Below are positions 29,986 through 38,359 of a DNA stretch of 64,000 nt, in pieces; position 1 is the stretch's first letter, and every line of letters starts with the position of its first letter. The notes beneath the pieces were generated by a model. The model had not been told where the DNA came from, searched no databases, and was given only the letters and a program-made list of their open reading frames with translations. Made by a program: the position numbers and the translations under genes. The DNA lies in contig NZ_JAJNDA010000016.1 in the NCBI RefSeq assembly GCF_021026295.1, positions 62,001 to 126,000 on the forward strand. The letters are read 5' to 3'. The stretch comes from Actinomycetospora soli (GTDB lineage Bacteria > Actinomycetota > Actinomycetes > Mycobacteriales > Pseudonocardiaceae).

Positions 29986-30459
29986 ATGGGTGAGGTCACC
30001 GTCCGGGCGGCCGACCGTCCCGGCGACCTGGGCTGGGTGGTGATGGCGCACGGCGAGCTCTATGCCGCGGAGTACGGGTGGGCCGTCGAGCAGGTCACGG
30101 CGGGGATCGTGGCGGCCTACACGCCGGGCCCCGACGCCGCCTGGATCGCCGAGCTGGACGACCGCCGGGTCGGCTGCGTGTTCTGCGTACGGGAGGACGC
30201 GGGCACCGCGCGGCTGCGGCTGCTCCTGCTCGACCCGGCCGCCCGGGGGCTCGGCGTCGGGCGCACCCTCGTGCGCCGGTGCGTCGCGCACGCGCGGGAC
30301 GCCGGGTTCTCCCGCCTCGTGCTGTGGACCAACGCGCCGCTGGCCGCCGCCCGCGGGATCTACCTCGACGAGGGGTTCGTGCTCACGGCCGAGGAGCAGC
30401 ACGACGAGTTCGGCGTGCCGCTCCTCGGCCAGGACTACGAGCTGGACCTCACGGCGTGA
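29986..30459 (+). CDS. GNAT-family N-acetyltransferase (MarR-associated type)
   Basis: Acetyl-CoA-dependent transferase, substrate unknown. Of 157 residues, the acetyl-CoA loop is LLLLDPAARGLGVGRTLV near 75-95, followed by the typical GFSRLVLWTNAPLAAARGIYLDEGF segment. The ATG at 29986 is preferred over a GTG at 29980, because AGGAGG at 29972-29977 is 8 bases from the ATG and only 2 from the GTG. It is divergent from tetR, and its 3' end overlaps the ftsI 3' end by 11 bp in convergent orientation. Confidence 0.88.
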   Translation: MGEVTVRAADRPGDLGWVVMAHGELYAAEYGWAVEQVTAGIVAAYTPGPDAAWIAELDDRRVGCVFCVREDAGTARLRLLLLDPAARGLGVGRTLVRRCVAHARDAGFSRLVLWTNAPLAAARGIYLDEGFVLTAEEQHDEFGVPLLGQDYELDLTA

Positions 30460-32356
30460 GCTGCAGCGGCACCTGACGCGGCGGCGCCGTCGACACCGGC
30501 ACGTCGCCGTGCGCGGCGAGGTAGGAGCCGATGTCGTGGAACAGCGGCGCCGCCGAGTCGCCCCCGGGCGGCGCGTCGAGCATGAGCGCGACGACGTAGC
30601 GCGGGTGGTCGGCCGGGAACATGCCGGCGAAGGTGATCCAGTACGTCGACTTCGCGTAGCAGCCGCACGACGGGTCGACCTGCTGCGCCGTCCCGGTCTT
30701 GCCCGCCACCGGGTAGCCGTCCATCGCGGCCTTGGCCCCGGTGCCCTCGTTCGGGCTCTTCCCGGCCTGGGTCACCGACTGCAGCATCTGGCGCATCGTC
30801 TGCGCGGTCTGCGGGGACATCGCCCGGATGCCCTCGGGTGCGGGCGTCGGGGTCCGCACCCCGTCCGGGGCGACCGTCGCGGAGATGACCCGCGGCGGGA
30901 CGCGCACCCCGTCGTTGGCGATGGCCTGGTACATGCTCGCCATCTGCAGCGTGGTCATCGACAGGCCCTGGCCGATCGGCAGGTTGCCGAACGTGGAGCC
31001 CGACCACTTGTCGCGGGCCGGCACCGAGCCGCCGCTCTCGCCGGGCAGCTCGACGCCGGTCTTCGACCCGATGCCGAGCTTGGCGAGCATGTCGGCGAAG
31101 CGGTCGGGGCCGACGCGCTGCGCGGTCATCAGCGTCCCGACGTTCGAGGACTTCCCGAGGATGCCGTTCATCGTCATCGGCACCGGGCCGTGCGACCAGG
31201 CGTCGTTGATGGTGCGGTCGGCGACCTTGATGCTGCCCGGCACGGTCAGGACGTCCTCGGGACGGATCAACCCGGCCTCGAGCGCCGCCGAGAACGTCAC
31301 GGCCTTGTTCACCGAGCCGGGCTCGAAGGGCGTGGTGACCGCGGGGTCCCCGGAGACCGGGCCACCGCCGGCGCCGGCGTTGGCCAGCGAGAGGAGCTGC
31401 CCGGTCCGCGCGTCGAGCACCACGGCGCTGCCGCCCTTCGCGCCGGTGCGCGCGACGTAGGCGGAGAGCTTCTGCTGCACGGTGTACTGCAGGTCGGCGT
31501 CGAGCGTGAGGACGATGTCCGTGCCCGCCTGCGCGGGCTGCTCGGCGCGGGTGGAGCCCGGGATCACGGCGTCGCTGCCCTCGGCGGTGTCGACGACGCG
31601 GAACCCGTCCTGCCCGGCGAGCACCGTGTCCTCGGCGCTCTCCAGCCCGACGTTGCCGTTGATCCGGCCCTTGTCCATCGACCAGGACGCGCTGCCGACG
31701 ACGGAGCCGCCGACGTCCCCGGCCGGGTACTGCCGCGACTCCCGGTCCTCCTGCGCGATCTCCGGGAACTGCTCGCGGATGGTGCGCGCGGCGGTGGGAT
31801 CGACCAGCGGCGCCAGCACGACGTAGCTGCGGTCGCTCATGAGGGCCGCGTAGAAGGGCGCGGGGTCGGTGCGCAGGATCGCGCCCATCCCCTGGGCGAT
31901 CGCGGCCTTGCGCTGCTCGGGCGTCGGGGCGCCCGGGGTGTTGCGGATCTCGGGGGTCGACCAGTCGGCGGTGATCCGGCGCGGGTTCCCGACGAGCGCC
32001 TTGGCCTCCACCGAGAACGCCAGCGGCGTGCCGTCGCGGTCGAGGATCGCGCCGCGCTCGGCGGGTACGACGAGGCGGGTCATCCGCTGCTTCGCGGCGT
32101 CGGCGGCGAGGTCGCCCGCGCTGATCGCCTGGACCTCCACGAGCTTGCCCGCCGCGATCACGAGGAGCACGACGAGCAGCAGGCGTCCGATGCGCAGGCG
32201 GCGGCGCGGGTCCGGCGGGCGTGGGGGCCGCGGCCGGCGGGGCGGGCCGCTGCGGGGCGGCGGCGCGGGACGGCGCGGCGGCGTGCGCTCGTCGCGGCCG
32301 CGCGGGGCGGGGAACCGGGACGGCGGCCGGGTCAGGGTCGCGGGCGGGCGCGCCAT
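30449..32356 (-). CDS. ftsI: Class B penicillin-binding protein 3 (FtsI/PbpB)
   Basis: Septal peptidoglycan transpeptidase. Of 635 residues, an R/P-rich cytoplasmic tail covers 1-53 and the transmembrane helix about 54-72. The dimerisation domain follows (RGAILDRDGTPLAFSV). In the transpeptidase domain Ser348 is in PGSVNK, SSN is at 403-405 and KTGTA at 553-557. The ATG shares one base with the ftsL-like stop (TGATG). The 3' end collides with the inserted GNAT gene, so transcript from ftsI meets an opposing transcript before murE. Confidence 0.96.
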   Translation of the reverse strand: MARPPATLTRPPSRFPAPRGRDERTPPRRPAPPPRSGPPRRPRPPRPPDPRRRLRIGRLLLVVLLVIAAGKLVEVQAISAGDLAADAAKQRMTRLVVPAERGAILDRDGTPLAFSVEAKALVGNPRRITADWSTPEIRNTPGAPTPEQRKAAIAQGMGAILRTDPAPFYAALMSDRSYVVLAPLVDPTAARTIREQFPEIAQEDRESRQYPAGDVGGSVVGSASWSMDKGRINGNVGLESAEDTVLAGQDGFRVVDTAEGSDAVIPGSTRAEQPAQAGTDIVLTLDADLQYTVQQKLSAYVARTGAKGGSAVVLDARTGQLLSLANAGAGGGPVSGDPAVTTPFEPGSVNKAVTFSAALEAGLIRPEDVLTVPGSIKVADRTINDAWSHGPVPMTMNGILGKSSNVGTLMTAQRVGPDRFADMLAKLGIGSKTGVELPGESGGSVPARDKWSGSTFGNLPIGQGLSMTTLQMASMYQAIANDGVRVPPRVISATVAPDGVRTPTPAPEGIRAMSPQTAQTMRQMLQSVTQAGKSPNEGTGAKAAMDGYPVAGKTGTAQQVDPSCGCYAKSTYWITFAGMFPADHPRYVVALMLDAPPGGDSAAPLFHDIGSYLAAHGDVPVSTAPPRQVPLQLTP

Positions 32357-33162
32357 CAGCGGCCGCCGCCCGTGGCGCCGGCGCCGGCGGGGGCGGGCGC
32401 GGGCGAGCCGCCCGCGGAGGACTGGACACCGGTGGCGGGGTCGGCGGTGAGGGCCTCGGGGTCGGCCTGCGAGCGGGCGTCCTGGGAGGTGGTGCTCCGG
32501 GGCTCAGCCGCAACGCCTCCTGCCGCCGGGGCGGCCGGGTCCGCCGGGGCGGCCGGGTCCGCCGGGGCGGCCGGGTCCGCCGGCGCGGGTGGGGCCGGGG
32601 CGGGCGGCGGGGCCGCGGCCCGCGCCTTCTGCGGCGTGCCGACGACCTGGCTGCTGCCGTCGGGGCGGACGAGGATCACGGCGGGCGTGCCGGCGGGCAC
32701 CATGCCGATCCGCTGCGCGGCGGCGGCGAGCGCGGGCGCGGCCTGCATCGCGGCGACGTCGCGGTGGAGACGCTCGACCTCCTCGGAGCGGTCGCGCGTG
32801 GCCTGGCGCGCGTCGTCGAGGCGGTACGAGTCGGCCGCGGCGGCGGTCGAGAGCCACAGCGTCGCCACCAGCCCCGACGTCAACAGCACCATGATCAGGA
32901 GCACGAACGGCGCGGTGCCGCCCGCGATCTCGGCGGCCGCGGCGGTGCTCGCACCGCGGGTGCGCTTCGTGCCCGGCGCCGGGGCACGACGGGACGTGGC
33001 GCGCGCCCGGGCGCCCGCCTTCGTGGTGCCCGTCGTCGGCCCGTCGGCCGTCGTGGTCCTCGCCGTCGCCGTGGACGTCGAGGCCCGGGGGTCCTTCGTC
33101 GTCCTCGCCGGACCCGCGGCGCGACCCGTCGTCGTGCGCTGGGTCAGGGTTCCCGAGCTCAT
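32356..33162 (-). CDS. ftsL: FtsL-like bitopic division protein
   Basis: Small divisome protein that binds FtsB/FtsQ-type partners. Of 268 residues, a T/R/A-rich cytoplasmic tail covers 1-80, and the transmembrane helix ([21 protein letters not shown]) is at about 84-104. A coiled coil follows ([29 protein letters not shown] split over 110-138), then the [10 protein letters not shown] motif common to actinobacterial FtsL. The last 100 residues are an A/P/G-rich tail with ADPAAP repeats, much longer than usual. Position between rsmH and ftsI supports the call. The ATG overlaps the rsmH stop as ATGA. Confidence 0.85.
   Translation of the reverse strand: MSSGTLTQRTTTGRAAGPARTTKDPRASTSTATARTTTADGPTTGTTKAGARARATSRRAPAPGTKRTRGASTAAAAEIAGGTAPFVLLIMVLLTSGLVATLWLSTAAAADSYRLDDARQATRDRSEEVERLHRDVAAMQAAPALAAAAQRIGMVPAGTPAVILVRPDGSSQVVGTPQKARAAAPPPAPAPPAPADPAAPADPAAPADPAAPAAGGVAAEPRSTTSQDARSQADPEALTADPATGVQSSAGGSPAPAPAGAGATGGGR
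32525..32578 (+). repeat. Three 18-bp tandem repeats in ftsL
   Basis: Three identical copies of gccggggcggccgggtcc run head to tail and encode the ADPAAP repeats of the FtsL-like tail on the minus strand. The reading frame is kept. Confidence 0.9.
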
Positions 33163-34166
33163 GCCGCCTCCCGGACGCGTTCCGCGGCTCGCAGCCGCAC
33201 CGAGGCCGCCCGGGGATTCGCGGCGACCTCGGCCTCGTCGGCCTTCTCCGCGCCGCGGGTGAGCAGCGCGAGTTCGGGGTGGTCCTCGTCGCGCAGCACC
33301 GGCATGTCCGGCGGCGCGGTGACCTGGGACCGCTGGGTCAGGACGCGCTTGACGATGCGGTCCTCCAGCGACTGGTAGCTCATGACGACGATGCGGCCGT
33401 GCAGCGCGAGCGCGTCGACGGCGGCGGGCACCGCGCCGGCGATGGCGTCGAGCTCACCGTTGACTTCGATGCGCAGCGCCTGGAACGTCCGCTTCGCGGG
33501 ATGGCCGCCGGTGCGGCGGCTCGCGGCGGGGATGGCCTGCTCGAGGATGGCGACGAGCTCCGCGCTGGTCCGCAGCGGAGCCCGTCGCCGGGCACGGACG
33601 ACGGCCTCGACGATGCGCCGGGCCGCACGTTCCTCCCCGTAGTCGCGGAGCACCCGGACGAGCTCGCCGGGCGCGTAGGTGTTGAGGACGTCCGCCGCGC
33701 TCGGACCCGTCGTCGGGTCCATGCGCATGTCGAGCGGTGCCTCGCGGGAGTAGGAGAAGCCGCGCTCGTCCTCGTCGAGCTGGAGCGAGGAGACGCCGAG
33801 GTCGAACAGGACGCCGTGGACCGGGCCGAGGTCGAGCCGGTCGAGGACGTCGGCGATCTCGTCGAAGACGGCGTGCACGAGGTGGGTGCGTCCGGCGTGC
33901 GGTGCGAGCCGCTCCCCGGCGAGCCGCAGGGCCTCGGGATCGCGGTCGAGCCCGACGAGCGTGAGGCCGGGGTGGCGGGCGAGGAGCGCCTCGGCGTGTC
34001 CGCCCATCCCCAGGGTGCCGTCGACGACGACGGCGTCGGGCCGGTCGAGCGCGGGCGCGAGGAGGTCGAGGCAGCGCTCGAGCAGCACGGGGACGTGGCG
34101 CTCACCCGTGGTGCGCATGTGGGTGAACGGCGGGACGTCGTCGCCCGAGGGCCCGGTCGGGTCCAT
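33159..34166 (-). CDS. rsmH: 16S rRNA (cytosine-N4)-methyltransferase RsmH
   Basis: Methylates C1402 of 16S rRNA. The 335 residues have the SAM motif [28 protein letters not shown], the family segment [34 protein letters not shown] and the C-terminal [16 protein letters not shown]. The ATG at 34164-34166 follows GGAGGCGGACG. An in-frame upstream extension of 51 residues is not supported. It is 214 bp downstream of mraZ, a long gap for this pair. Confidence 0.96.
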   Translation of the reverse strand: MDPTGPSGDDVPPFTHMRTTGERHVPVLLERCLDLLAPALDRPDAVVVDGTLGMGGHAEALLARHPGLTLVGLDRDPEALRLAGERLAPHAGRTHLVHAVFDEIADVLDRLDLGPVHGVLFDLGVSSLQLDEDERGFSYSREAPLDMRMDPTTGPSAADVLNTYAPGELVRVLRDYGEERAARRIVEAVVRARRRAPLRTSAELVAILEQAIPAASRRTGGHPAKRTFQALRIEVNGELDAIAGAVPAAVDALALHGRIVVMSYQSLEDRIVKRVLTQRSQVTAPPDMPVLRDEDHPELALLTRGAEKADEAEVAANPRAASVRLRAAERVREAA

Positions 34167-34380
34167 CGTCCGCCTCCACCGTGTCCGCTCGGGCGCTCGT
34201 CTGGTGCGTGCGGACCGGCGGGGACGCCGATCCGCGCCCGGCGGGGCACGGATGCCGTCACGTCCCGGCCCGCAGGGCGGGCGGACCTGGCACCGGGGAA
34301 GGTGTGCCAGGGCCGTCACCCTGCGGGTCGGGGCCTCACGGCACCCGAACCCCCGCGCCTGGGCGGGTCGTTCGGTGAGG

Positions 34381-34812
34381 TCAGAAGACCCCGGGGAGAA
34401 CCTCCTGCTGGGCCTGCGCGTAGCTGTCCTCGTGCTCGTCCTGGTAGGCCTGCCACCGGGTCGAGTCCCAGATCTCGAGGCGGCTGACCGCCCCGATCAC
34501 GGTGCACTCCCGGTCGAGCCCGGCGAACCGCCGCAGCTCGGCGTTGATCGGGATGCGCCCCTGCGAGTCCGGACGCTGCTCGTCGGTGCCGGCGAACAGG
34601 TAGCGCTGGTACGCGCGCACCCGCTCGTCGGTGAACGGCGCCTCGGCGACCTTCCGGGCCATCTGCTCGAACTCGTCGCGAGGGAACACGTACAGGCAGT
34701 GGTCCTGCCCCTTCGTGATCATCAGCCCCCCTGCGAGCTCGTCCCGGAACTTGGCGGGCAGGGTCAACCTGCCCTTGTCGTCCAACCGCGGGGTGTGGGT
34801 GCCGAGGAACAC
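34381..34812 (-). CDS. mraZ: Transcriptional regulator MraZ
   Basis: AbrB-like ring-forming DNA-binding protein that usually represses its own dcw operon. The 143 residues have two repeats, each with a D-x2-G-R signature ([10 protein letters not shown] and DSQGRIPIN). The GTG start at 34810-34812 follows GGGAGGTGGGGCC. It is the first gene of the dcw run. A promoter and phased GTGG boxes lie just upstream. Confidence 0.96.
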   Translation of the reverse strand: MFLGTHTPRLDDKGRLTLPAKFRDELAGGLMITKGQDHCLYVFPRDEFEQMARKVAEAPFTDERVRAYQRYLFAGTDEQRPDSQGRIPINAELRRFAGLDRECTVIGAVSRLEIWDSTRWQAYQDEHEDSYAQAQQEVLPGVF

Positions 34813-34843
34813 GGCCCCACCTCCCCGATGAGGCCCCTATCGC

Positions 34844-34878
34844 CCCACTGCTCACCACAATACCCCACCTCGCTCCAC
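34844..34878 (-). promoter_or_regulatory. MraZ operator: four GTGG boxes in 10-bp phase
   Basis: Read on the minus strand from 34878: GTGGA, GTGGG, GTGGT and GTGGG, each starting exactly 10 bp after the previous one (34878, 34868, 34858, 34848). A weaker AGGGG is at 34838. MraZ is known to bind short direct repeats at its own promoter, TGGG-type with 5-bp spacers in E. coli. The boxes cover the spacer and -10 of the promoter. Confidence 0.75.
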
Positions 34879-34884
34879 CTTCAA
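34857..34884 (-). promoter_or_regulatory. mraZ promoter
   Basis: -35 TTGAAG (34884-34879), 16-bp spacer, -10 TATTGT (34862-34857), minus strand. The implied leader is about 35-40 nt before the mraZ GTG. Both hexamers match the vegetative consensus at 4 of 6. Overlap with the GTGG boxes supports the assignment. Confidence 0.6.
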
Positions 34885-35061
34885 CCTCGCCGGGGCGGCG
34901 TGTGCGCCCCGATCGGTGGAGTTCGCCCAGGTCAGTGCCGGTGGGGGGAGGTGGGGGATGCGGGGAGTCGGCCTGTCGACGATCCCTGATCCACCTGGTC
35001 GGAGCAGGCAATGACACGCGATCAGACGCCTGCCGAGGGCGCTCCGGGCCTGCTCGGGGGC

Positions 35062-35237
35062 GCGGTGGGGCGAGGTGGGGCGGCCCGTGGAGCGAGGTGG
35101 GGCGACCCGTGGGGCGGAGTGGGGCGACCCGTGGGGCGGAGTGGGGCGGCCCGTGGGGCGAGGTGGGGCGGCCCGTGGGGCGAGGTGGGGCGACCCGTGG
35201 GGCGGAGTGGGGCGACCCGTGGGGCGGAGTGGGGCGC
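35062..35237 (+). repeat. 22-bp minisatellite of paired GTGGG boxes
   Basis: Eight tandem 22-bp units of the form cccGTGGGGCGgaGTGGGGCGa; the first is partly degenerate. Each unit carries two GTGGG pentamers 10 bp apart (GTGGG-N5-GTGGG), and 12 bp separate the pairs. Fifteen GTGGG and one GTGGA occur in all. The period is not a multiple of three and all frames give low-complexity R/G/W protein, so it is not coding. It starts about 180 bp upstream of the mraZ promoter, with the boxes on the opposite strand to those of the mraZ operator. Confidence 0.92.
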
Positions 35238-35330
35238 CCGGGGCGTGAGAGTGACACCAGGCAGCCCGCGAGGCGCCTGGACCTGCCTCACGTCACCCTC
35301 GCGGACGGCGGCGGGTCGACCCCGGACACA

Positions 35331-35375
35331 CGAACGCGCCGCCGACCCGGAGGGGTCGACGGCGCGTCGGGTTCG
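35331..35375 (-). terminator. Long hairpin downstream of the DUF3040 gene
   Basis: Arms pair as CGAAC/GTTCG, GCGCCG/CGGCGC and CGACCC/GGGTCG, with single-base bulges, a short loop and one 5-nt internal bulge. It begins about 50 bp after the DUF3040 stop. No T tract follows. It is probably a terminator separating that gene from mraZ. Confidence 0.5.
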
Positions 35376-35423
35376 TGGGGCGAGCTACTCCTGCTCGAAC
35401 CGCTTGCGGAAGCGCTCCTCCAT

Positions 35424-35792
35424 CTAGGTGGTGAAGCGGCTCTTGTCCTTCTCGCCGGCCGGGGCGGCCTTGCCGTCTCCCTCACCAGCGGCCGCCTCAC
35501 CCTTCTTGCCACCGGTCGCCGTGATCGCGAGGACCGCACCGGCGAACATCATGAGGAAGCCGATCACGCTCACGACCGGGAACCCGCCCGGCGAGAGCGC
35601 CTGGATGAACACGAGGCCCATCACCAGGGCGACGACTCCGACGACGAAGAGCACCACGCCTTGGATCCGCCGGCGCCGGGACGGCCGCCGGAGGCGACCT
35701 CCGCGAACGGTCGACGCGAACTTCGGATCCTCGGCATAGAGAGCGCGCTCGATCTGGTCGAGCAGGCGCTGCTCGTGCTCGGAGAGCGGCAT
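35424..35792 (-). CDS. DUF3040 family membrane protein
   Basis: Function unknown, widespread upstream of mraZ in actinobacteria (Rv2169c position). Of 122 residues, the conserved N-terminus is MPLSEHEQRLLDQIERALY and DPKFA. Two transmembrane helices follow (VVLFVVGVVALVMGLVF and VIGFLMMFAGAVLAITA), then a charged tail. The ATG at 35790-35792 follows GGAGGAGAATC. Confidence 0.9.
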   Translation of the reverse strand: MPLSEHEQRLLDQIERALYAEDPKFASTVRGGRLRRPSRRRRIQGVVLFVVGVVALVMGLVFIQALSPGGFPVVSVIGFLMMFAGAVLAITATGGKKGEAAAGEGDGKAAPAGEKDKSRFTT

Positions 35793-36037
35793 GATTCTCC
35801 TCCGGCACCGGAACGAGAGCGTGGATCGGCCCCGGGGGAAGGGACGATCGGCACATCGACGTGATGGCTGTCCCTCATCGTACGAGCCCTCCGGCAGTCC
35901 GACTACCCGGACCGGTGTTCTGCCCCGACGATCATGCTTTCGGCCGGTGAGACGCTGGCCACGGGCCACTCCACGCGATCACCCGACCGCGTCCGGTGAT
36001 CTCCGGCCGCAGATCCACGAGCGGCGTCACACGGACC

Positions 36038-36823
36038 TCACGCGACCGGGGAATCGGCCCCTCGCCGGGCGAGGACATGGATCCGCGAGGCGAGGTCACG
36101 GAGGGGCGGCGTGGTCGACGCGAGCTCCTCGAGCGCGACGAGGTCGCCCGGCGAACCGGCGTCCGGCGCGTGCTCGGGCACGAGGTCGGCGAGGACGCGG
36201 TGGCCCTGGACTCGCTCGAGCGTGAGCGCCGACTCCTGCTCGACGAGGGCGGTCACCTCCGCGGTGTCCATCCGCCGCAGGAGCTGGTCGGCGGCACCCC
36301 ACCGGCCCGCCGGGTCGGCGAGCATGCGCCGCGCCTCCCCCACGCGCCCGCTCACCACGCGGGCCAGCACCGCGGCGTAGCGGTTGGCCACGAGCAGCGA
36401 GACGAGGCCTCCGGGAGCCGTCGCGCCCGCGAGGGAGCGCACTGCGGCCGCCGGGTCGTCGACGTACTCGAGCAGCCCGTGGCCGAGGACGAGGTCGGCG
36501 TGCAGCCCGTCGGTGACCTCGGCGAGCGCGTCCACGTCGGCCTGGAGGGCGCGCACCCGCTCCCCGACGCCCGCGTCGCGGGCCCGGCTGCGGAGCACCG
36601 CCAGGGCGTTGGCGCTCGAGTCGACGACGGTGACGTCGCACCCGTCCGCGGCGAGCGGGACCGCCCACGCACCGCTCCCACCGCCGACGTCGAGGACGCG
36701 CACCGGTCCCACGGCGGAGCCGCGCCGCGCGCGGGCGGCGTCCAGTTCGGCACGCAGGCTGTCGGCCACGACGTCGACGGCCGGGGGCACGGGCGATCGG
36801 GCCGGGCGAGCGGTCACGGCCAC
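36038..36823 (-). CDS. SAM-dependent methyltransferase
   Basis: Class I methyltransferase of unknown substrate, conserved at this spot in actinobacteria. About 261 residues hold motif I VRVLDVGGGSGAWAVPLA, DVTVVDSS and the segment LVLGHGLLEYVDDP. The start is uncertain. The GTG at 36821-36823 has GGTGAG about 8 bases upstream, the GTG at 36817 is close by, and the ATG at 36841 lacks a ribosome site. It is divergent from the parA-like gene. Confidence 0.85.
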   Translation of the reverse strand: MAVTARPARSPVPPAVDVVADSLRAELDAARARRGSAVGPVRVLDVGGGSGAWAVPLAADGCDVTVVDSSANALAVLRSRARDAGVGERVRALQADVDALAEVTDGLHADLVLGHGLLEYVDDPAAAVRSLAGATAPGGLVSLLVANRYAAVLARVVSGRVGEARRMLADPAGRWGAADQLLRRMDTAEVTALVEQESALTLERVQGHRVLADLVPEHAPDAGSPGDLVALEELASTTPPLRDLASRIHVLARRGADSPVA

Positions 36824-36863
36824 ACCGTAGTGCTCACCCATCGGGGATCCCCGCGCGAGCCGG

Positions 36864-36869
36864 TACGTT
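36864..36869 (+). promoter_or_regulatory. -10 element for a leaderless parA-like mRNA
   Basis: TACGTT fits the TAnnnT -10 core and ends 6 bases before the GTG start at 36876, leaving no room for a Shine-Dalgarno. This spacing is the hallmark of leaderless transcripts in actinobacteria. Confidence 0.5.
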
Positions 36870-36875
36870 GCCTTC

Positions 36876-37742
36876 GTGTACGTGACCGGTGTGCTCAGCC
36901 TCAAGGGCGGGGTCGGCAAGACCACCGTCACCCTCGGGCTGGCGGGAGCCGCCGCGAAGCAGGGGCTGCGCACGCTCGTCGTCGACCTCGACCCCCAGGG
37001 CAACGCGACCACCGCCCTGGAGCCCGGCGAGAGCGAGACCACCGTCGCGGACGCCCTCGAGCACCCCTCCCCTGCCGTGCTCGCCACGTCGATCGCCCCG
37101 AGCTCGTGGGACGACACGATCGACGTCCTGGTCGGCTCGGAGGACATCGAGCGCCACAACCACCCCGATCCGGGCTCCCAGCGGCTCGGCCGGCTGTCCC
37201 GCCTGCTCGCCGCCCTGCCGCGCAGCACGGTGGTCGACGCCGACGAGACGGCACCGCCGCGCCGGGGCGCCACGGCGGGCGCGTCGCTGCCGCACTACGA
37301 GCTGGTCCTGATCGACTGCCCGCCCTCGCTCGGGCAGCTCACCCGCTCCGCCCTCGTCGCCGTCGACCGCGCCGTGCTCGTCACCGAGCCGACGATCTTC
37401 GCGGTGTCCGGGGTCCAGCGCGCCTTCGAGGCCGTGCAGGCCGAGCGCGCCCACAACCCGCGCCTGCAGCCGCTCGGCGTACTGATCAACAAGTACCGCA
37501 CGCGGTCGGCCGAGCACGAGTTCCGGGTGAACGAGCTCCGCGAGCTGTTCGGGCCGCTGGTGCTCTCCGGTGTGCTGCCGGACCGCACCGCCGTGCAGCA
37601 GGCCCAGGGGGCCGGCGTGCCGATCCAGCGGTGGGACACCCCGGGCGCCCGGGAGATCTCCCAGCAGTTCGACGTGCTCCTCGGCCGGATCGTGCGCGCG
37701 GGCCACAGCGCCCGTGAGCGCCGCGGTCGCCGGACCGGCTGA
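36876..37742 (+). CDS. ParA/MinD-like P-loop ATPase
   Basis: Partitioning or positioning ATPase. The 288 residues have the deviant Walker A LKGGVGKTTVT near residue 10, Walker A' DLDPQGNATTAL, and Walker B LVLIDCPPSLG. No ParB gene is adjacent, so it is probably not the chromosomal soj/parA of the origin region. It is a stand-alone ParA paralogue next to the dcw cluster. The GTG start is likely leaderless. The gene converges on the HEPN gene, with the stops only 10 bp apart. Confidence 0.88.
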   Translation: MYVTGVLSLKGGVGKTTVTLGLAGAAAKQGLRTLVVDLDPQGNATTALEPGESETTVADALEHPSPAVLATSIAPSSWDDTIDVLVGSEDIERHNHPDPGSQRLGRLSRLLAALPRSTVVDADETAPPRRGATAGASLPHYELVLIDCPPSLGQLTRSALVAVDRAVLVTEPTIFAVSGVQRAFEAVQAERAHNPRLQPLGVLINKYRTRSAEHEFRVNELRELFGPLVLSGVLPDRTAVQQAQGAGVPIQRWDTPGAREISQQFDVLLGRIVRAGHSARERRGRRTG

Positions 37743-37756
37743 GCCGACCGGCTCAG
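37739..37756. terminator. Bidirectional hairpin over two convergent stop codons
   Basis: CTGAGCCG-AC-CGGCTCAG is a perfect 8-bp inverted repeat. It contains the TGA of the ParA-like gene on the plus strand and the TGA of the HEPN gene on the minus strand. Probably the shared terminator. Confidence 0.5.
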
Positions 37757-38301
37757 GGCGTCCGCAGTCCGGCCACCGTCCGGGTGACGAGGGCGAGGAA
37801 GAGGTCGGCCTGGCGCACCATGTCGTCGGCGTCCCGCTGACCCACCAGCCGCGTCGCCCCGGCCTCGACGGCCGAGCGGGTCGAGGAGTGGGCCGCGAAG
37901 AACGCCGCCCACTCGCCGTACTCGGGGGCGACCGAGCCGAGCAGCGTCCATGCGTCGGTGGGCCGCGACGAGCGTCGCGCGACCGCGCGGACCGCGAGGA
38001 CGGCGGCCGCCGACCGCAGCGCGGACAGGTGCGCGAGGCGGAACCGCTCGGCCGGGGTGGCCGCGCCCTGGGCCTCCCGGAGCCCCTCGCGGGCGGCACC
38101 GAGCAGGGTGACGACCGAGCGCGACGGCGGCGGCGCCGGCGGGCGCGGTGCGGCCGACGACCGACGACGGGCCTCACCGCGGTGCCCGGCCACGGGCGCA
38201 CGTCCGGCCGGTCGCGGGCGGCCGCCGCCGCGCGGGGCGGGCGCCGAGGCGCCTCCGGTGTCGAACAGGTCGCCGGTGCTGCAGGTGGTGGGGGTGCTCA
38301 C
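37753..38301 (-). CDS. SAV_6107-type HEPN domain protein
   Basis: Function unknown; HEPN folds are often RNA-binding or RNase domains. Of 182 residues, 1-60 are a P/R-rich disordered tail. The helical domain follows (LLGAAREGLREAQ, PAERFRLAHLSALRSAAAVLAVRA, YGEWAAFFAAHSSTRSAVEAG, ADDMVRQADLFLALV). A canonical RxxxxH RNase motif is not obvious. The GTG start follows GAGGAG. It lies downstream of the DUF6504 gene and of the LexA box on the same strand. Confidence 0.82.
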   Translation of the reverse strand: MSTPTTCSTGDLFDTGGASAPAPRGGGRPRPAGRAPVAGHRGEARRRSSAAPRPPAPPPSRSVVTLLGAAREGLREAQGAATPAERFRLAHLSALRSAAAVLAVRAVARRSSRPTDAWTLLGSVAPEYGEWAAFFAAHSSTRSAVEAGATRLVGQRDADDMVRQADLFLALVTRTVAGLRTP

Positions 38302-38359
38302 GGGGGACTCCTCGCGGGTCGGACGGGTCAGGCGGACGGGGCGGAACGGGGCGGTCAGG

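Larger units (their letters stand above)
34885..35423. other. Gene-free region upstream of the mraZ promoter
   Basis: No supported gene lies here. It contains the 22-bp minisatellite (35062-35237) and a hairpin (35331-35375), both listed separately. Together with the promoter segment the gap between mraZ and the DUF3040 gene is 611 bp, the longest in the window. Confidence 0.7.

Noticed and set aside
35062-35237. Possible CRISPR array
   Set aside because: Units are contiguous with no unique spacers, and no cas gene is present.
35011-35427. Open frames inside the 22-bp repeat region
   Set aside because: The repeat period is not a multiple of three and all frames yield W/G/R/P low complexity.
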